Of a stretch of DNA of 64,000 nucleotides, positions 22,100 to 35,234 are shown piece after piece. Below the pieces are notes generated by a model. It searched no databases. It was not told where the DNA came from and saw only the letters and a program-made list of their open reading frames with translations. Positions within the stretch are counted from its first letter, which is position 1, and every line of letters starts with the position of its first letter. Source of the DNA: Gnetum montanum (lineage: Eukaryota > Streptophyta > Gnetopsida > Gnetales > Gnetaceae); NCBI GenBank assembly GCA_015680685.1, contig MNCI01013908.1:1438955-1502954 (forward strand), given 5' to 3'. The translations under genes were made by a program, and so were the position numbers.

Positions 22100-24520
22100 A
22101 ATGTGTCTCCTATTAGCGCATATTGTCAAGAACATTTTCGCACCATGTCTTTTTGAGCATTCATCAAATGTTGTGGCAGTTCACCACATAGAAGGTACTC
22201 TCTTATGTCATCATACAATTCCACTACATGTGTGGTACTAATGGATACTATAGGTATGTCATCGGGAGTGTCGGTTACGGGTTTGGTACAATTCATTATG
22301 AAACTAGGCAGTGCATGAAACATGTTAGGCATCATGTTTAAGGCTAGTGTTGCAAGTGCATTTGCAATGGTATTTTTGTGTCTAGGAACATGTTGCACAT
22401 CTATTTTTGTTAACTATTTCAGCAAGTGTTTAGCTAAGTCACAACATAGTTGTAAATGTGAAGCCTTGCATGCAAACACATCTGTGACTTGATTGATTAC
22501 CAGTTGTGAATCACCTTGAACTACGAGTTGTGTGATCCCTGAAGCTAGTGCTACCAGAAGTCCTCTAAGAAGACCTTCGTACTCCGCCACATTCTTGGTA
22601 CAAGGGAAGTTTAATCGATAGGCTGAGGGTCGAATCTCTCCAGAGGGATAAGTTATAATGGCTATAGCACTTCATCCTTGGGAGGTTGATGCTCTATCAA
22701 AGTATAAGGTTGCATCATAGTTGTCGGGCACAGTGTCTATGGTGTTCACGTTCTCATCAAGGGACTCGGGATTGATCGTTGCTTGGTCTTGCATTGGTGA
22801 GGCGGTCATTTGATTGACTATTTCTTGACCCTTCGTGGAAGATTAAGCTATGTAGTGGAGGTCAAACTCAGCAATCATCACCTTCCATCTAGCTATCCTG
22901 CTTGATTCATAGATGTTATTGGTAATATCCCTAAGTACATTGTCTTTACAAATAATGTTGACTTGGTTATAGAAGAGATAATGTCACCGCTTCTTCAAGG
23001 AAAAGATGAGGGACAGACATGACCTCTCCACATCATTGTATCTCTTTTTGTGGGCCACTGAGGCATGGCTTACGTAGTAGACATGGATTTCGGTTCCATC
23101 TTCTTATTTCTGACAAAGCATGGATGCGATAGATGAATCTGATGTCGCAAGGTAAATGTAGAAGGGCTTGTTGTTCTGTGGAGGATAAACTGTCGGTAGT
23201 TGAGCTAATACTGTTTTGATATTTTCAAAGGCTTCCTGGCACTATTGAGTCCATTGAAAATGGACATTTTTGTGCAAATAATGCTACATGGGTCTCAACT
23301 TATTTGTTAGTTTTTCAATGAAGTGCCTAATAAATTGTAATATACCTTATAGACCACGTAGTTTGGTAAGGTTGCTAGGTGGTTTCAAATTTGTTATTGC
23401 TTTAACCTTATCGGGATCTACTTGTATCCCTATTTTAGATACTATGAATCTGAGCATTTTTCCTATTTTGACTCCAAAGACACATTTGTTTTGGTTAAGT
23501 CTGAGCTCATACTTGAGGCAACGTTTAAGTACCAAGTCTAGATCATTGACGTGTTGTTCAGTCATTTTTGACTTGACTACGATGTCGTCTACGTAATCAT
23601 TGATCGAATTAAGCATATAATCATTAAAGATGTAAGTCATTACTCACTGATATGTAGCACTGGCATTTTTTAGACCGAATGACATCATTGTATAATAGAA
23701 CGTGCCCCATGGTGTCATGAAGGTTATCCTGAGTTGATGTTCTAGGTTGATCCTAATTTGGTTGTACCCCGAGAATCCTTCCATAAAGGACAAAAATGCA
23801 TGCCCAGTAGTTGAATCAACAAGTTGATCAATACTAGGTAGGGGGAAGTCATCTTTTATGGTTGCTATGTTAAGGTCACGGAAGTCAATGCATAGGCGAA
23901 TGCTCTCATTCTTCTTTGGGACTACAACCATGTTGGATACCCAATCAGCGTAGTCAATAGCTTGCATGAAACCAGCCTGGTAAAGCTTCATGATTTCATT
24001 ACGAACTACAAATGCTACCTCAGGTCTAACCTTTTATGCTTTTTGTTTCACTGGTCTGAGCTTTGGATCAAGGATGATGTTATGCTGGACTATTCGAGGG
24101 TCTAGTGTTGGCATATGAGTATAAGACCAAGCGAATGCTTTCATGTTGTCTTTCAACACTTTAGCTATGTCACTAGCCAGTTGTGGATTTAATAGAGTAC
24201 TCAGTTTTAATATTTTGACTTCGCCATCGAACATAGTAATTGGGACTTTGGCGAGGGGATCTTCAGTGATGTTATCGGCCTCTAAGTCTAGAGTTTTCAT
24301 AATTCCTTTAAAGCGATCAAGTGTCTCTTGTGTTGATGCCATGAAATTGTCATAAGCTGATGAGTCTAGATCAATGGACTCTAGATTAATCTCCCTTTTA
24401 ATGGCTCCATGTGGTCCATTGATAGACAACATTGTAAAGAGGTTCTTGCTATCCATGTGTTTTATTCCTACCAATTTAAACCAGGAGCACCATGAGCGAG
24501 GTTTTCTTGACAAACGAGTT
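22100..24520 (-). pseudogene. E2 reverse transcriptase, RNase H and archaeal-type RNase H, broken
   Basis: The RT N-terminal part is well kept from 24490 to 24034 (STLLNPQLASDIAKVLKDN, then a PRIVQHNIILDP block). RT palm motifs follow: RLCIDFRDLN and TIKDDFPLPSIDQL near 23850-23920, FMTPWGTFYYTMMSFGLKNA near 23660-23720, and the active site YVDDIVVKS at about 23569-23595. RNase H lies at about 22850-23340, and the archaeal-type RNase H at about 22130-22750, ending in TIANALATLAL, where a catalytic Asp is Asn. One frame break falls between 23644 and 23640. This is one of the best-kept RT regions of the window. Confidence 0.82.
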
Positions 24521-25083
24521 GCTAAATATAAATTAGCTTTGTTTAATCTATGTTCTAATGACATTACAAAACATAGGGATAGTTTAATGTCATACCAAGA
24601 CCACATGGAAATTTTAGGCCTTACCTGGCCATTGGTATTCACTTTTTCGTGTGAACAATACTATTGTGAGTTTTATGGTTTTATGAATTTTTGGTCTTTT
24701 TGTTTTGTGTTATTTTGATGCTCAGGCTAAATTAACTAGAGAACACAAGAATGAAAAATGAAGATGAAAAAAAAATTAGAATAAGCATAAAATAAGGTAG
24801 GTACGTTGGAGAGTGAGTTTAAAAAGTGTAGGAAAAATAGAAGGGATTTAAAAGGTGCAAGACATGAGTTATTTTGCCAAGCATTAGTGTATGAGTGATG
24901 AGCGTGACTAGAGAGTGTGATGTCATTTTCAACACCGTGTGAGCAACAAGAAGTGAAGGTAGTGTGAGTAAGAGGGATCGACAGTGTGAGCAATAGGAAG
25001 TGAAGGTAGCATGCAACAGGGCGAGGCGGACAGTGTGAGTAATAAGAACTGAAGGCAGCATGCAATAGGGTGAGGCAGACAAC
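24521..25083. repeat. E2 spacer between pol and antisense gene, with 49-bp tandem repeat
   Basis: A hairpin-array-like unit is seen near 24578-24600 (GTTTAATGTCATACCAAGACC). From 24982 to about 25100 there are about 2.5 copies of a 49-bp unit (CAGTGTGAGCAATAGGAAGT...). Long frames on the - strand here (24736-25212) come from the repeat and are not thought to be coding. Confidence 0.55.
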
Positions 25084-28000
25084 ATGAGTAATAGGGCAAG
25101 GTGGGGCAGTGTGACCATGGTTCAGAGAAACACAAGCATGAGTAATGACGATGAAGGGGAGAGTAGCAACAAACCAGTGCAAGGGGAAGAAGCAAGCGAG
25201 ATTATTGTTCATGGAGGAGAGCGAACAACTACTTCAACGCCTTCCCCAACCCAAAATTTCATTATGGATAGGGACTTTGTGTAGGTATGTTTTTGTTCCA
25301 TGGCATTCGATTGCAGTGCAAGCATAGCGTAAGCCATTAGGGCTATCATTTTTGCTACGTTTCAGAATGAAAATATTTGCTGGATTCTAGGGTTTGTATT
25401 GCGGTTTTCTCATGTACATTTTGGGCATCAGGGACGTTGCTATGGTTTTGTGTTTCACCATTTTTTTTGGTTACTGTGTGATGGACTGAGCATGGGCATC
25501 ATAGGAATCGGTTAGTAGTTTAAGGATCGAACCCAGTGCATGCCTAGCATGAGTAATCCAAAGTATGAGCATGGGTGTAGGGATTGAGGGACCATGAGTG
25601 CCCCAGGGAAAGCAATTTTTTGCCCATGTCTTTGGCCTGGGTGTGATTTGCAGGAACTGCGATTTTTTGTGCATTTTTTGGCCTGGGCATGAGTTGTAGG
25701 AACTATGATTTTTTGTACATTTTTTGGCCTAGGCGTGACTTGCAGGAACTGTGATTTTTTGTGCATTTTTTGGCTTTGGCGTGAGTTGCAGGAACTACGA
25801 TTTTTATGTTTGGTTAAAAACTACGATTTTGTGTCTGCGATTTTTGTGTTTGGGGAAAAACTACGATTTTTTGTGTCTGTGATTTTTTTTGTCAGGGGTG
25901 ACTTCTTAGTTGCTTTTTCCATGTAAGTTATGTGATTTCTTGATTTACAGCGTGAGTCACATTTGTGGGTTGTAGCATGAGCTGTGTTGTAAATGCATTC
26001 CTTAGTCACATTTTACTGCATCATGCACTGCAGTGTGAGTTCCCTAGAAACTAGTACATGGGTAACTCTCATTGTTGTATGAGTTGGCTATTCTGGCAAT
26101 GTGAGTTACATTTATCATGAGCTATTACCATCTCCAGTTGTAATACCATTGATTTACCATGCGCAGTGTGAGCTTCTCCTATGTATGGTGTGGGTTGCAG
26201 GATTTAAAAATAGCATGAACTATGTGATACTTTTCACTTGTGGATGTGATGATTTTTGATAACTTAAACCATTATCGTGATTTTTTGCAAACGTTTTCCT
26301 TTTAAGATTGGTGTTACCTAGTGGGTTTCAATGTTCCCCATTCAGCGTTAGACACACCAAACAAATACTGGAGTTCTTATCCCAAGGGGTAGTCTTGCAT
26401 GTGCGTTGAATGTTATTTACTCGTTAGGTTTATTTACTTATTTGTTTATTTTGTTTGTCTAGTTTATATGTTTCATATGTTTGTTTAAGTTACTTACTTA
26501 AGGTTCTGGCTCTATGCAGGGAACTTAAGCCCTTTCTTTTGGTGGTGGAACTCATGGGTGTGTTGTCATGGTTTGGCCCCTTGGAGCCCAATGCACCTCG
26601 TCATGACATGAAGATCAAATCACAAGGGTTATGGTTTCATCCAGGCTCTAGTGAATTTCTATCATTTATCCTGTAAGGTTTTAGCGTGGTCATCTGGTCT
26701 CATTTAAGTGAATAGTTGGCTTTTAGTGTTGTTGAGACCTTACTGCCTGGCTCATCCCATGACATATTGGCCTTCATCATTGATGTGGACGAGGGATTAT
26801 TTAAATTTGATGGTGGTCCTACCAAAGGTCCTTTATCTACCTATCCTCTGACTTATGTTTGGGAGTTACCACTTTGTAGCCACTACAACAATAGTAACAC
26901 CTTTTTCCTAGCTCTCTGTGCACATACATTATTCCAGAATCCACTGTGTACAGGGTAGAAAGGTAAGTACCTTTTTGATTTATCTTTATTTTGTTTGCTC
27001 TAGCATTATACCATTGTTTATGTTTGATTATATTTTTCTTGGCAGGCCTGATTTTGATGAGCAAGGAATGAGCAGGAATGATGATGGACTTGACTTAACA
27101 TGTACAACCTTGGAGGCTTTCATGGTGGGTCCCACTCTTTGTCGTGCCATGTTGGATCAAACCAAGGGTGCTATTGTCCATTATCATAAGCATTTTTCCA
27201 GGGCCTTTGAATGTTGTGGGGCTCGTGGATGGCTACATGAAGATTGGTCTCGCAATGGACCCACTTTCCCTCAAGCAGTTGATTCAGTGCCAAGAGTGCC
27301 TGACTCATTTGCTAGTGGTAAGTGATTGTGTTCTATGCTTTGTTTTTATCTTTGCTACCCCATTTTTTATCATGATATTGATCTTTTGTATAACATGCTT
27401 TGACAATGGATATTACTCCTGGTGGGGTCACCATCGTGTCTGGGCGTGTTGAGGGTACTCTTTTCATGAAGTATGGGGAGACGGAGGATTCACAATGGTG
27501 GTTGCATAGAAAGGCACCTCAACATGTCATCACTTGCCTTACCGATGCTGGTCTGATGGATCTGTTCAGTGCCTTGACTTCTATTGTTCCCACGACTGAG
27601 ATGGTTACAATCATTGACACTTTCAATGATGATGTTACTTATTTTAGCACATGGATCTAGGGGGTTAAGGTTACATTCCATTTGACTGCCGAATTCTTTT
27701 CAGATCTCTTTGGGCTACCAGCAGATGATGTCAAAGTGGTAGTGGATAGGGCGAATAGGAAAGGCCACGTGATTAAGGACCTTGAGGAATGGCTAGGCAT
27801 GCCACGGGGTTCCAAGGGCTTCCCTATGCAAGTGGACACTAAAGTGACAGAAGTGAATTTTTTGTACCCATTGTTTAGAGCATGGGCATTTTCCAAGTCT
27901 CTTTCTCAAGTGAGAACTCTTAGGGTAGAGCCTGCACGTATCATGTGCTCAATCCTAGTGACTAGTATGCATTATAACTGGGCACAGTTTCTAGTTTTGG

Positions 28001-29814
28001 GCCTCCGTGGGAGATTATTAGATAACGCTCTAATGTGAATGCACAGTCCCACTTCACTTTTGCATTTTTCACAGGTTATCTCCGTAGGTTTTCCAAGTTC
28101 TTAGTGGTCTATGGAGATGATCATTATGTGTTAAGGGATCACTCACAGTTGTCTCACCCCTAGATCTCTCATTTATTTGACACCATTAGATCCCAAGATC
28201 CACTTGAAGGTATTGACGAATCAGTCTCCGTTACCATAGGGGGTGCAGCCAATTGTTCCCACCACTTACGTGATAGCTTGGGGTTGGAACCACCCATACT
28301 ACACATAACTATTAGGAGAGCCAAGCGCTTGATCTAGAAGACCATCAGGAGAGCCAAGGCTAAATTGAAAAGAGCTAAGTGTTTGAAAGCACCTGCTATG
28401 GAGGAGAGACCTCCAAGGGTGAAGAAGATTCGATTCACCTTGCCAAGAGTAGGTAAGTTTCTCTTCCCCCTTTTCTTTTTCTTTAAGTGTTTTTTTATTG
28501 CTTTTTGAATTTATTTGCTTACTTAAGTATGCATATCTATGATGTCATGTTAACATTTCTATTTTTTTGTGTTAGTAGAGGGTACCCCCAAGAGGGGAAG
28601 GGAAGAATTAACCCTAATTGGTGAACCCAAAGCAGTTACCATTGGGTGTGATGAAGACAAGGAAATAAGGGAAGAAGGAGTTAAGATGATTCCCATTTTA
28701 TAAGAAGAGGATGAAATAAATACCATGGAAGTGACGCTTGCTAAGGCCTTGGATGCCCTTAGGCATTCAAGTGAGGAGAAAGGTGTTTTTGATGGTTTCT
28801 TTGATGGGTCTCTACACCTTGGTGATCCGCTTGATTTGACTAGCGAAAGACTGCCTAGTACGTTTTGTAGGTTGATCCATATTTTGTACTTCTTAGCTTT
28901 GTACATGAGTTTGATTATCATGGTTCTTCCTAATGTCAAACATGGATGTTGAAGCACCTGAAGCACATGTGTCTTAAATGGATGGGTCAGAGTTAGAGGC
29001 CCTAGTTGAGGTACCTTCCCGTATAGATTCAACATCCACCAATCCATTGAGGCCATGGAATGAGATGCCCAATAAGGTGGAGTTTGTTATAGGCATTGTC
29101 AACAATGTTGGTGCTCGTCTGCAATAGGCTCACCCTGAATTAAGTGTGTATTTTATACTAAGCACCTGGGTTGATTGTATTTGTGCATCTGTTAGAGTTT
29201 TTTTGTTGGCTCATATATGTAATGTTTGTACTTGTAGGTATGAAACATCAATGGAGTCCTTCTGAGGCTACCCATATTGATGGTCTTTAGAAATTGCCCA
29301 AAGATGTTAAGCAGATTCCAAGAAGTATTTATGATGCAGTTTCAGGTTGTGTGGTTCCAAATGCCAAGTCTCTCTGGACCTGTAGGTGCTCAATTGAACA
29401 GTTATGGCTTGAAATTCAGTCATTGAAAGGAAATTTGACAAAAGTAACCAAGGAAAGGAATGATTTGTAGGCCTGTTATGATTTCGCCTCTGCTAGATTG
29501 GCTAGTGATAGTACCTGGCAAACATCTGAGATCACCTATACACGTTATTGGGAAAGCTTGAATAGCAAAGTGCAGGTGATTCGGGATCTGGTCGAACAAA
29601 GGGCCCAGATGGACTTGTTGAATAGGAAGTGCCATGACTGGAAGTCCTTTGCATCCAAGGCACATAAATGGGGCCAGGATCATAAAGACCATAAGCACCA
29701 GTACAAAAAGTGGTTGGAGGAATTGGTTGAACACTGCTAGTCAGAGATTTTCGTGGAGGGATTAGGCTTGTGCTCTTCCTATGATAAGTTTGTTGAGTGT
29801 ACAGAAGTGGAAGG
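25084..29814 (+). pseudogene. E2 antisense gene, exons before the E3 insertion
   Basis: This has the same intron-bearing gene layout as in E1. Exon 1 likely starts at ATG 25117 and ends at 25284 before GTATGT. Exon 2, 26520-26962, holds the NIF/FCP1-like block: VVELMGVLS (motif I position), GLWFHPGSSEFL, VIWSH (motif II) and NTFFLA...FQNP (motif III position). Exon 3, 27046-27317, begins PDFDEQGMSRNDDG. Exon 4, about 27400-28452, holds the middle domain (GLMDLFSALTS, DLFGLPADDVK, EEWLGMPRGSKG forms). Exon 5 starts at 28579 and is acidic. Later exons to 29750 are coiled-coil-like (WKSFASKAHKWGQDHKDHK). The gene is cut by E3 at 29815 and ends at 47221-47615. Stops are fewer than in E0 and E1. 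Confidence 0.6.
25634..25890. repeat. 46-bp tandem repeat in intron 1 of the E2 antisense gene
   Basis: Units start at 25634, 25680, 25726 and 25772 (GGCCTGGGYGTGAGTTGCAG followed by AACT.CGATTTTTTGTGCATTTTTT). They are followed by about two shorter units (TTTGG..AAAAACTACGATTTT) to 25890. The intron, 25285-26519, is longer than in the other copies, partly because of this array. Confidence 0.75.
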
Positions 29815-31328
29815 TGAAACACCGTGAAAATTTTGAGGCCTCAACGATTCAGCAAAATCTTGTGACTCAGGTAAGAATTTGCGACAAGGTGTGGCTCAGC
29901 AAGTTCCCTTTTTGGCTAAGGGTCTATTCTGCCATGCTATGTAGCACAATATAATCAACTCCAAAGGATGGAACAAGACAAGGAGTGTGTGACGGTAAGC
30001 ATTCAACTTTGCAAGTTTTCTATGTCCCAAAAAATCTTAACTTTTGGCATATTATGTAGCATTATGCAACATGGCGTAATGTGGCATAACGTAGCATAAT
30101 GCCAGGAGGCAGTCCATCGCAACATAAGAGATGGCGAAAGTTCAAGACTTTGATGACCCAGCAAAAATCTCAAAGCTTAAACAACGATCTACAGCATTCC
30201 GCATATTTCAGTAAGTTTTTTGGTTAAGGGGCCTATTATGCTACATTACACAGTGTAGTGTAATGAACCCCAAAAGGATTGATCAGAAACAAAGGAAACA
30301 CGGCGAAAACACTTCAATTTTTTGCAGGTTTGCTATTTTACGCTGAATTATGCTATGCAGCATGTTCTAACATGATGCAGGGTAATACAAGTAATGACAG
30401 AGATAGCACAATTCAAGCATCAGTAGTTCATATGCCATAACATGCTCTCTAGAATAATGCAGCGTAATCAAAGAATAGTTTGTTGCCAAAGCTCCAGCAA
30501 AAATGGTTTACGATGCATTACGCTTCAGAGCGTAATGTAGCGTGGAGCTGTAAGCTTCAAACACAAACACACCAAGTCAACGACATCTTGTTGGTTCAGG
30601 ACATGCGTCATCTAAACCACATTTTTCTCCTAACCCTAACCTTATAAATATTCTAGTCGACAAAGATCAAAGGGTTGGCAAAAATTTCTCTGGATAGGAA
30701 AATTTTCTCTATGAGCGATTCTCTTTCATTGGCAATTATTGACAACTTTTGGCAAAGATTGATAAGAGGGTAACCGTAAGAATATTGGAGGTGATTGGCA
30801 AGAATCCTTGATCAAAAATAGTCAGTTAATGGATACTCTGCTTTGAGTCTAATTTTCCTTGCACCTAGATTGGCTAGAATAAGGTAGATCGACCTTTGCT
30901 TGTTTTATCTTTGAATAGCTTTCTTGTTGTTGGCATGTGCTTCATCTAAACCAAAGTCTGCCTATAATCTTTGTACCCAAAATATTTTATTCATAAGTTA
31001 AATCCTAGATCTTGGAATTGCACGTTCTCTAAATCTGATTTTCTGTGTCCTATCTATATGGAGTTTACAATCACTTTAAATCAATTACATCTTTTTCAAT
31101 TACCTTTGATTTTAACGATATTATACCTTCTCATAAAAATCGCCATTTTTCCATCCAATTATCATAAAAATTTTACTGATTAAGTAAGTCCCTGTCTAAT
31201 TGACAAGACCGTTCAGGGCACCTCGGATTCGTCTTCTCCAGCACTGCCCTCGCACGGATCCGGGGTTGGAACTGTGTACACAGACTTTCACTCGGTATTT
31301 CCAGCAACCAACATTTTCCGTCATTACA
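29815..31328 (+). repeat. E3 5' LTR
   Basis: It starts TGAAACACC and ends GTCATTACA (1514 bp). Bases 29815-31272 match 45763-47220 one to one in length (1458 bp). The end is placed at ACA (31328) because the PBS follows after six bases and because the E1 LTR ends in the same GTCATTACA. It contains runs of CATAATG/GCATAAC words near 30050-30110 and 30340-30380. A possible TATA-like CCTTATAAATA lies at about 30640-30650. Confidence 0.88.
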
Positions 31329-31584
31329 ATTTTCTGGTGCTAGAAGGAGGGCCTTCACATCCGATCCACACTTTACGGGTAGTCTTGTAAGTTTTCTGTA
31401 CCCATTGTCAATCGACATAAACGTAATACCTCCGCGGTTGTTTACGAGATTGTGCAGTGTAGATCGGTCGCTTCAATGATTCCTTGGAATCCTACAAGAT
31501 AGAAAGCCCTGATTATTACCTTAGTTTGCCTTTTTCCCTTGCGATCTTTATCCTTATTATTGTTACTTCCGAAATGCATAAAGA
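31329..31584 (+). other. E3 primer binding site and leader
   Basis: The PBS reads TGGTGCTAGAAGGAGGGC at 31335-31352. Its complement ends in CCA, as a tRNA 3' end must; the tRNA was not identified. The leader contains one copy (about 31450-31510, ending AGAAAGCC) of the unit that is present three times in the E1 leader. The gag ATG follows at 31585. Confidence 0.7.
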
Positions 31585-34420
31585 ATGGCTACATCAACCA
31601 CTACTGTTGACACTGCTAACCTCGAGAATCCTTGGACCATGCAAGTTATGCCTCCTGTGGTTGAACCACCAACTAGTCCAATGCGACCATGCCGCTCCCT
31701 CAGGCTTCAAAACAAAGAGCCAGAGGGACACGCTTAGCGCACGCAACATTATAATTTCCTCTGTGCTAAACTAGCAACAAACCTACCCATGTATCCACAA
31801 GAACTCGAAGAAAAGCGAGAATACGAGTTCATGTACTGCAATGGGAAGGAATTTATTCCTTTACATAACACCATTGTATCCTTGATAGATCAACAAAAGT
31901 GGATACTAGATCAAATGCTGATGGCTAAGACATCACCTGAACAACTAGAGGAGTTGTTCCGTGATGAAACGCTTCATGACAGGCAAGACGATCTAGACTC
32001 CCACTTTGAGGGAGGCAGTCATGTTGATTTCAACATGGCCCCTCCCTACATGATGTCCCGTGTAAATCTGTTGTTCATGGTTACCATGCCCTTGACATTA
32101 TCTAATACTAATTAAGTCCCACACTCACCACACCTACATTTTCTCTCTCCAACTATCTTCCTGGGTGACGGCCTGTCACAAATCATTCCTCAGTAGGTGC
32201 AATTACCTAATCCATCTCATCGTGCACTTGTGCCCATGTTACCACGTGTACATGCGATACCTACTTCGCAATTACATACAACACCTACGTTCATCCCGAC
32301 TCACATGATGAGGCCTACCACTACAGCATGGTGGGTTCCAAACATGCCTCTCGTTGCACATCATATGTAGATGTCCCATCTTCCCTATCATCAAAACTAG
32401 GTCCCGTGGATGCTAAATCCTATTACAGGATCATTGTTTGTGCCCCCGACCATACAAACAACGTATCCAATGGCACAGCCGATGGTGCCTACTCCTATTC
32501 TGCCGCCCAGCGTGGCTCCTCCTACCATTCTACAAACAACCTCCCCATCCATGGGTTAACATCAAGCCTTCCAGCTTATTCAGACTCTTACAAAGGAAGT
32601 TAAACGCCTCAAGGCTGTTGGTTCTAATATAGTACAAGTCATAGATTTTTACCATGACGATCCTATTAGTCCGGTAGTGCCTGTTTTATCATTACCGCCT
32701 GGGATGCCACTCCCCCATTTTACGAAATACAATAGAGAGGGTGATCCCAATGCCCATTTAGTTACTTTTAGGTCAGAGTCATTGCTATTGCAGCAATGGC
32801 CACATACTATCATCTATGTCTTTGCTATGTCCTTAATGGGTAAAGCTCTAGACTAGTATCGAGCACTCCCACGTGCTTCCATTTCAACTTTGGAGGAGCT
32901 TCTAACTCAATTTCTAACTCATTTCAAGTACAACCTAAAGCCAAAAGTCATGCTGGATCAGCTCATGGGAGTCAAGCAAGACCCACTCGAGTCAGTTCAA
33001 AAGTTTATACAATGGTGGAGCACCACCTTGAATGAAATCCACGAACCATCACAAAGGCCCATCTATTGGCAATCTTCAAGGGGGCGGTTAATGAATTTAT
33101 CAAGTCTAAGCTATACTACCTTGCTCCTAGCTCCCTCTACCAAGCCTTTACCTAAACTAAGAGCATCCAAGACGCAGTGGAGGCTAGCAAAGATTTGGTG
33201 TATGTGGTTTATAAAAATGCCCATAGTAAGGGTAAGGACAAAGGTAAAGCTACAACAACGATGATCGCGGCAATTACCAAGGGGACCAAGAAGAAAAACA
33301 ACAACAAGAAAACATCTACAAAGCCTGCTAAGCTAACAACTAGCTCAAATGGTGCAAATCAAGAAACTCCTTCCACCCCTGATGAGGCCTAAATTTGAGC
33401 ATATAGATTGCTCAAATTACGTGACCCTACCTGTAAAGCCTTCAGAACATCTGAAGTAATTATTGGGAACTGGGCACATCCAACACAAGACAGTGTCTGA
33501 GGAAGCTCTAAAACATCACAAGTGCCATTGCGAGCTGCTCAAGAACCCCTCCTTGGCCCAACCTAACAAATTGCCAGTCCCCAAGAACTTTAGGCTAGAC
33601 TGGTTTTGTGACTACCATCAATTGTGTGGTCATGACACGGATTACTGCTCGGTATTTAAAGATGACATTCAACATCTGATCAATCAAGGTGACCTGATCT
33701 TAGATAGCAGTAGTCCAGCATGCTCAGAAAACCAAGCCATGCATGTGTACCGAGACCTGTTAAATGCAAATAATGTAGGGTATACTATCAACATGGTAGG
33801 TGTAGAGGATGGTAGTCAGGCATGGTCGAAGTAGCCCTTTGTGTTGCAAGTACCCCCTCGCTCACCCCAAACAGCGGGTCCATCAGCATCGACGAGTGGT
33901 GCTCCAAGGCAACCTTTTATCCTCCGAGCCCCCTCTCAGACCACTGCTCGCTAGCCTATTGTTGATAAAGTCACAACCTAGCCCGTGCTTACGCCTAGGA
34001 CACCCTTCATCATTAGGGTGTCAAAGCTGTCTGTTGCTCCTGCTACACAGGAGCAAATCTCTAAGCCAAACCCCCCAATCCCAACTTAACAAAAAAGGAG
34101 AAGGGGGTATGACAACTAATATGGCCAAGGACCGTCTTGTGCTGGGTTTCCCAAGCCTAAACCCCTCGCTTTTGTGCCCTTGGCCCCACTTTCTAAAAAG
34201 GACAAAGTTACGCAACCGCAACCATCTCCTCCAAGCCCAAAAAAACACAGCCCTTGACCAGATGCCACTCTTCCTCGAGAAATTCATCTCTTAGGGCAAA
34301 TGGAAGAGGAAAAGGATGACAGGAAACCAGATCATGGGTGGGATGTTCTCGACACCTTTATGCAAGTCAAGCAAGCTCTTAAACAGAAAAATACAATGTT
34401 GAGCCTGTACGACTTGTTAA
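31585..34420 (+). pseudogene. E3 gag, broken
   Basis: This is the capsid and nucleocapsid precursor. The ATG at 31585 (MATSTTTVDTANL) matches the E1 gag start. The N-terminal third includes SLRLQNKEPEGHA and YPQELEEKREYEF; a Pro-rich, variable part follows. The gag core runs from about 32700 to 33200 (FTKYNREGDPNAHLVTFR, then LMGKALD). A Lys-rich stretch lies near 33230-33330. The zinc knuckle CDYHQLCGHDTDYC is intact at 33607-33648. Frameshifts near 33040 and 33830 and several tag codons disrupt it. It continues into protease. Confidence 0.82.
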
Positions 34421-35234
34421 TGACATCCCAAACCATCACGAAGCCATGGTTTTCATGCTAACATCCATACCTGTGGACGAGAGCCTACCAATGGATGAAG
34501 AAGCAATTCATTCCTTCATGCTTTTCCTCACCGCTGAAAAACCTAAGCCTTCCATGTTGACCTTTCGTGACGAATCCATTAAGGATGACCCAAAAAAAGG
34601 TCAAGTGACAACGGTGCCCATGTTCATCACCATCCAGGTTGGCCAACACTGAATCCAGAGAGTACATGTAGACAATGGGGCTGCCACTAATGTCATCCCA
34701 TACCAGATAGTGGATAAACTAGGCCTGATCAATCAGATCAGCCCTACAATGATGTCGTGTCTAAAGTCGTTCAATGAGGCATGGGTGCAAGTCAAAGGGA
34801 CAGTGCACATCAACTTTGTGGCAGGGGACTAATTCCCCACAAACACAACATTTATTGTCATTGAGGAGATGCCTGGCTTCAAATTGATACTAGGGAGGTC
34901 TTGGTTAGCTCAACTGAGGGTAGTTTTATCACCTATTCGTCAGGAGATCCATCTGCCCTACGCAAGAGGGGAAGTGATCATCCACGGTGACGAAATGACC
35001 CCTCGGGCTATCAATAACATAGAAATAGAACAAGGTTCAGAAATCGAAATTCCCAAAGACTAGTCCCCTGTCCAAACACTTGAACAAGCCAAAATAGTGG
35101 CTGATGACAGCCTAATTTGGGCTGAACTACCATTCCAAGAGGAAGATTGTGGTGTGAACGAACAGAGTCATAAATCTCCTCGTCCTTATGCATCACCAAA
35201 GATAAAAGCAATTAGGAAACAACTACAGAGTTAG
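34421..35234 (+). pseudogene. E3 protease and end of the gag-pro ORF
   Basis: Aspartic protease with loop VDNGAATNV (D-N-G-A at 34671-34682, where D-S/T-G is usual; E1 and E2 have D-D-G) and C-terminal motif GFKLILGRSWLA near 34880-34915. After the IHGDE linker it ends with WAELPFQ, KAIRKQLQS and a stop at 35232-35234, as in the other copies. Two tag/tga codons lie inside. Confidence 0.8.

Noticed and set aside
24736-25212. 158-codon ORF on the - strand
   Set aside because: It overlaps a 49-bp tandem repeat, its Cys/His/Leu/Tyr-rich composition comes from the repeat, and other copies have no equivalent.
28559-29056. 165-codon ORF on the - strand
   Set aside because: Shadow of acidic and coiled-coil exons of the E2 antisense gene on the + strand, which have conserved equivalents in other copies.
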